Source of the DNA: Candidatus Omnitrophota bacterium
GTDB taxonomy: Bacteria > Omnitrophota > Gorgyraeia > Gygaellales > Profunditerraquicolaceae
Direction of reading: 5' to 3'
DNA: 11,671 nucleotides
NCBI GenBank assembly: GCA_028711825.1
Contig: JAQTRM010000011.1
Span: 18,106 to 29,776 of the forward strand
The position numbers and the translations under genes were made by a program. Shown piece by piece: positions 11,564-11,671 of the stretch; position 1 is the first letter of the stretch; each line of letters begins with the position of its first letter. The notes beneath the pieces were generated by a model. The model searched no databases. It saw only the letters and a list, made by a program, of their open reading frames with translations, and was not told the origin of the DNA.

Positions 11564-11671
11564 TTGACTCAGGTAGAAGTAAAAAAAGACGAATCGTTTG
11601 AATCTGCTTTGCGGCGTTTCAAAAAAAAGATCGAGCAGGAAGGTATTTTGCGCGAAGTGCGCGACCGCAAG
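11564..11671 (+). CDS. rpsU: Ribosomal protein S21 (partial, runs off the window)
   Basis: The first 36 residues of small-subunit ribosomal protein S21 are present: MTQVEVKKDESFESALRRF, then KKKIEQEGILREVRDRK. S21 binds near the anti-Shine-Dalgarno end of 16S rRNA and helps mRNA binding at initiation. The full protein is usually 60-75 residues, so about half is missing because of the window edge. The start is taken as TTG at 11564, 9 nt after AAAGGAG; the ATG at 11555 would add three residues and lie directly against the Shine-Dalgarno sequence. A TTG start on a ribosomal protein gene is unusual and might tune its level. The gene has its own strong promoter. Confidence 0.93.
   Translation, partial: MTQVEVKKDESFESALRRFKKKIEQEGILREVRDRK

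Noticed and set aside
11545..11601. Short ORF starting at ATG 11545 overlapping the rpsU start
   Set aside because: It is only 18 codons, out of frame with rpsU and includes the Shine-Dalgarno sequence; no sign that it is translated.

Overview
The window is a compact, almost entirely plus-strand stretch of a diderm (Gram-negative-type) bacterial chromosome with roughly even GC content. It encodes a type IV pilus retraction ATPase, a lipid A-type acyltransferase and a TonB energy transducer, which together imply an outer membrane. The gene mix resembles uncultured lineages such as Omnitrophota or other PVC-like or candidate-phylum diderms. That placement is an impression only, because no rRNA or full phylogenetic marker is present.

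Layout. (1) 37-5230: pilT overlaps by 4 nt the first gene of a central-carbon cluster: aconitase/isopropylmalate isomerase-type small subunit, isocitrate dehydrogenase, malate dehydrogenase, dihydrolipoamide dehydrogenase, and a free-standing E2-type lipoyl domain. These are parts of the TCA cycle and of a 2-oxoacid dehydrogenase complex. The aconitase large subunit and the E1 and E2 catalytic genes are absent from the window. (2) 5239-6693: a new transcription unit begins at a convincing sigma70-like promoter. It encodes a 71-residue excisionase/MerR-like DNA-binding protein and a GAF-HD-GYP protein, a probable cyclic-di-GMP phosphodiesterase. (3) 6712-10363: an envelope-lipid gene run: an MGDG-synthase/UgtP-like glycosyltransferase, an LpxL/HtrB-type acyltransferase, a family-2 glycosyltransferase, a COG2426-type membrane protein, and cob(I)alamin adenosyltransferase. 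Its genes are separated by a few bases or overlap. (4) A terminator-like hairpin region at 10366-10393, then a TonB-like protein (10417-11130). (5) 11131-11563: a gene-free region dominated by nested inverted arrays of 7-bp degenerate repeats. It ends in a near-consensus promoter for rpsU (ribosomal protein S21), which starts at a TTG codon and runs off the window end.

The most unusual content is non-coding. Three sets of intergenic repeats (2675-2738, and the outer and inner arm pairs within 11131-11492) all have a strict 7-bp period. Each set has an unrelated monomer sequence, and in each set the left side is at least partly the reverse complement of the right. One set sits inside the TCA operon and runs to within a few bases of the mdh start codon, leaving no visible Shine-Dalgarno sequence. 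Another abuts the rpsU promoter, where the -35 hexamer looks like a diverged repeat unit. The nearest named class I know of is the heptameric STRR repeats of cyanobacteria, but here the repeats form large inverted pairs.
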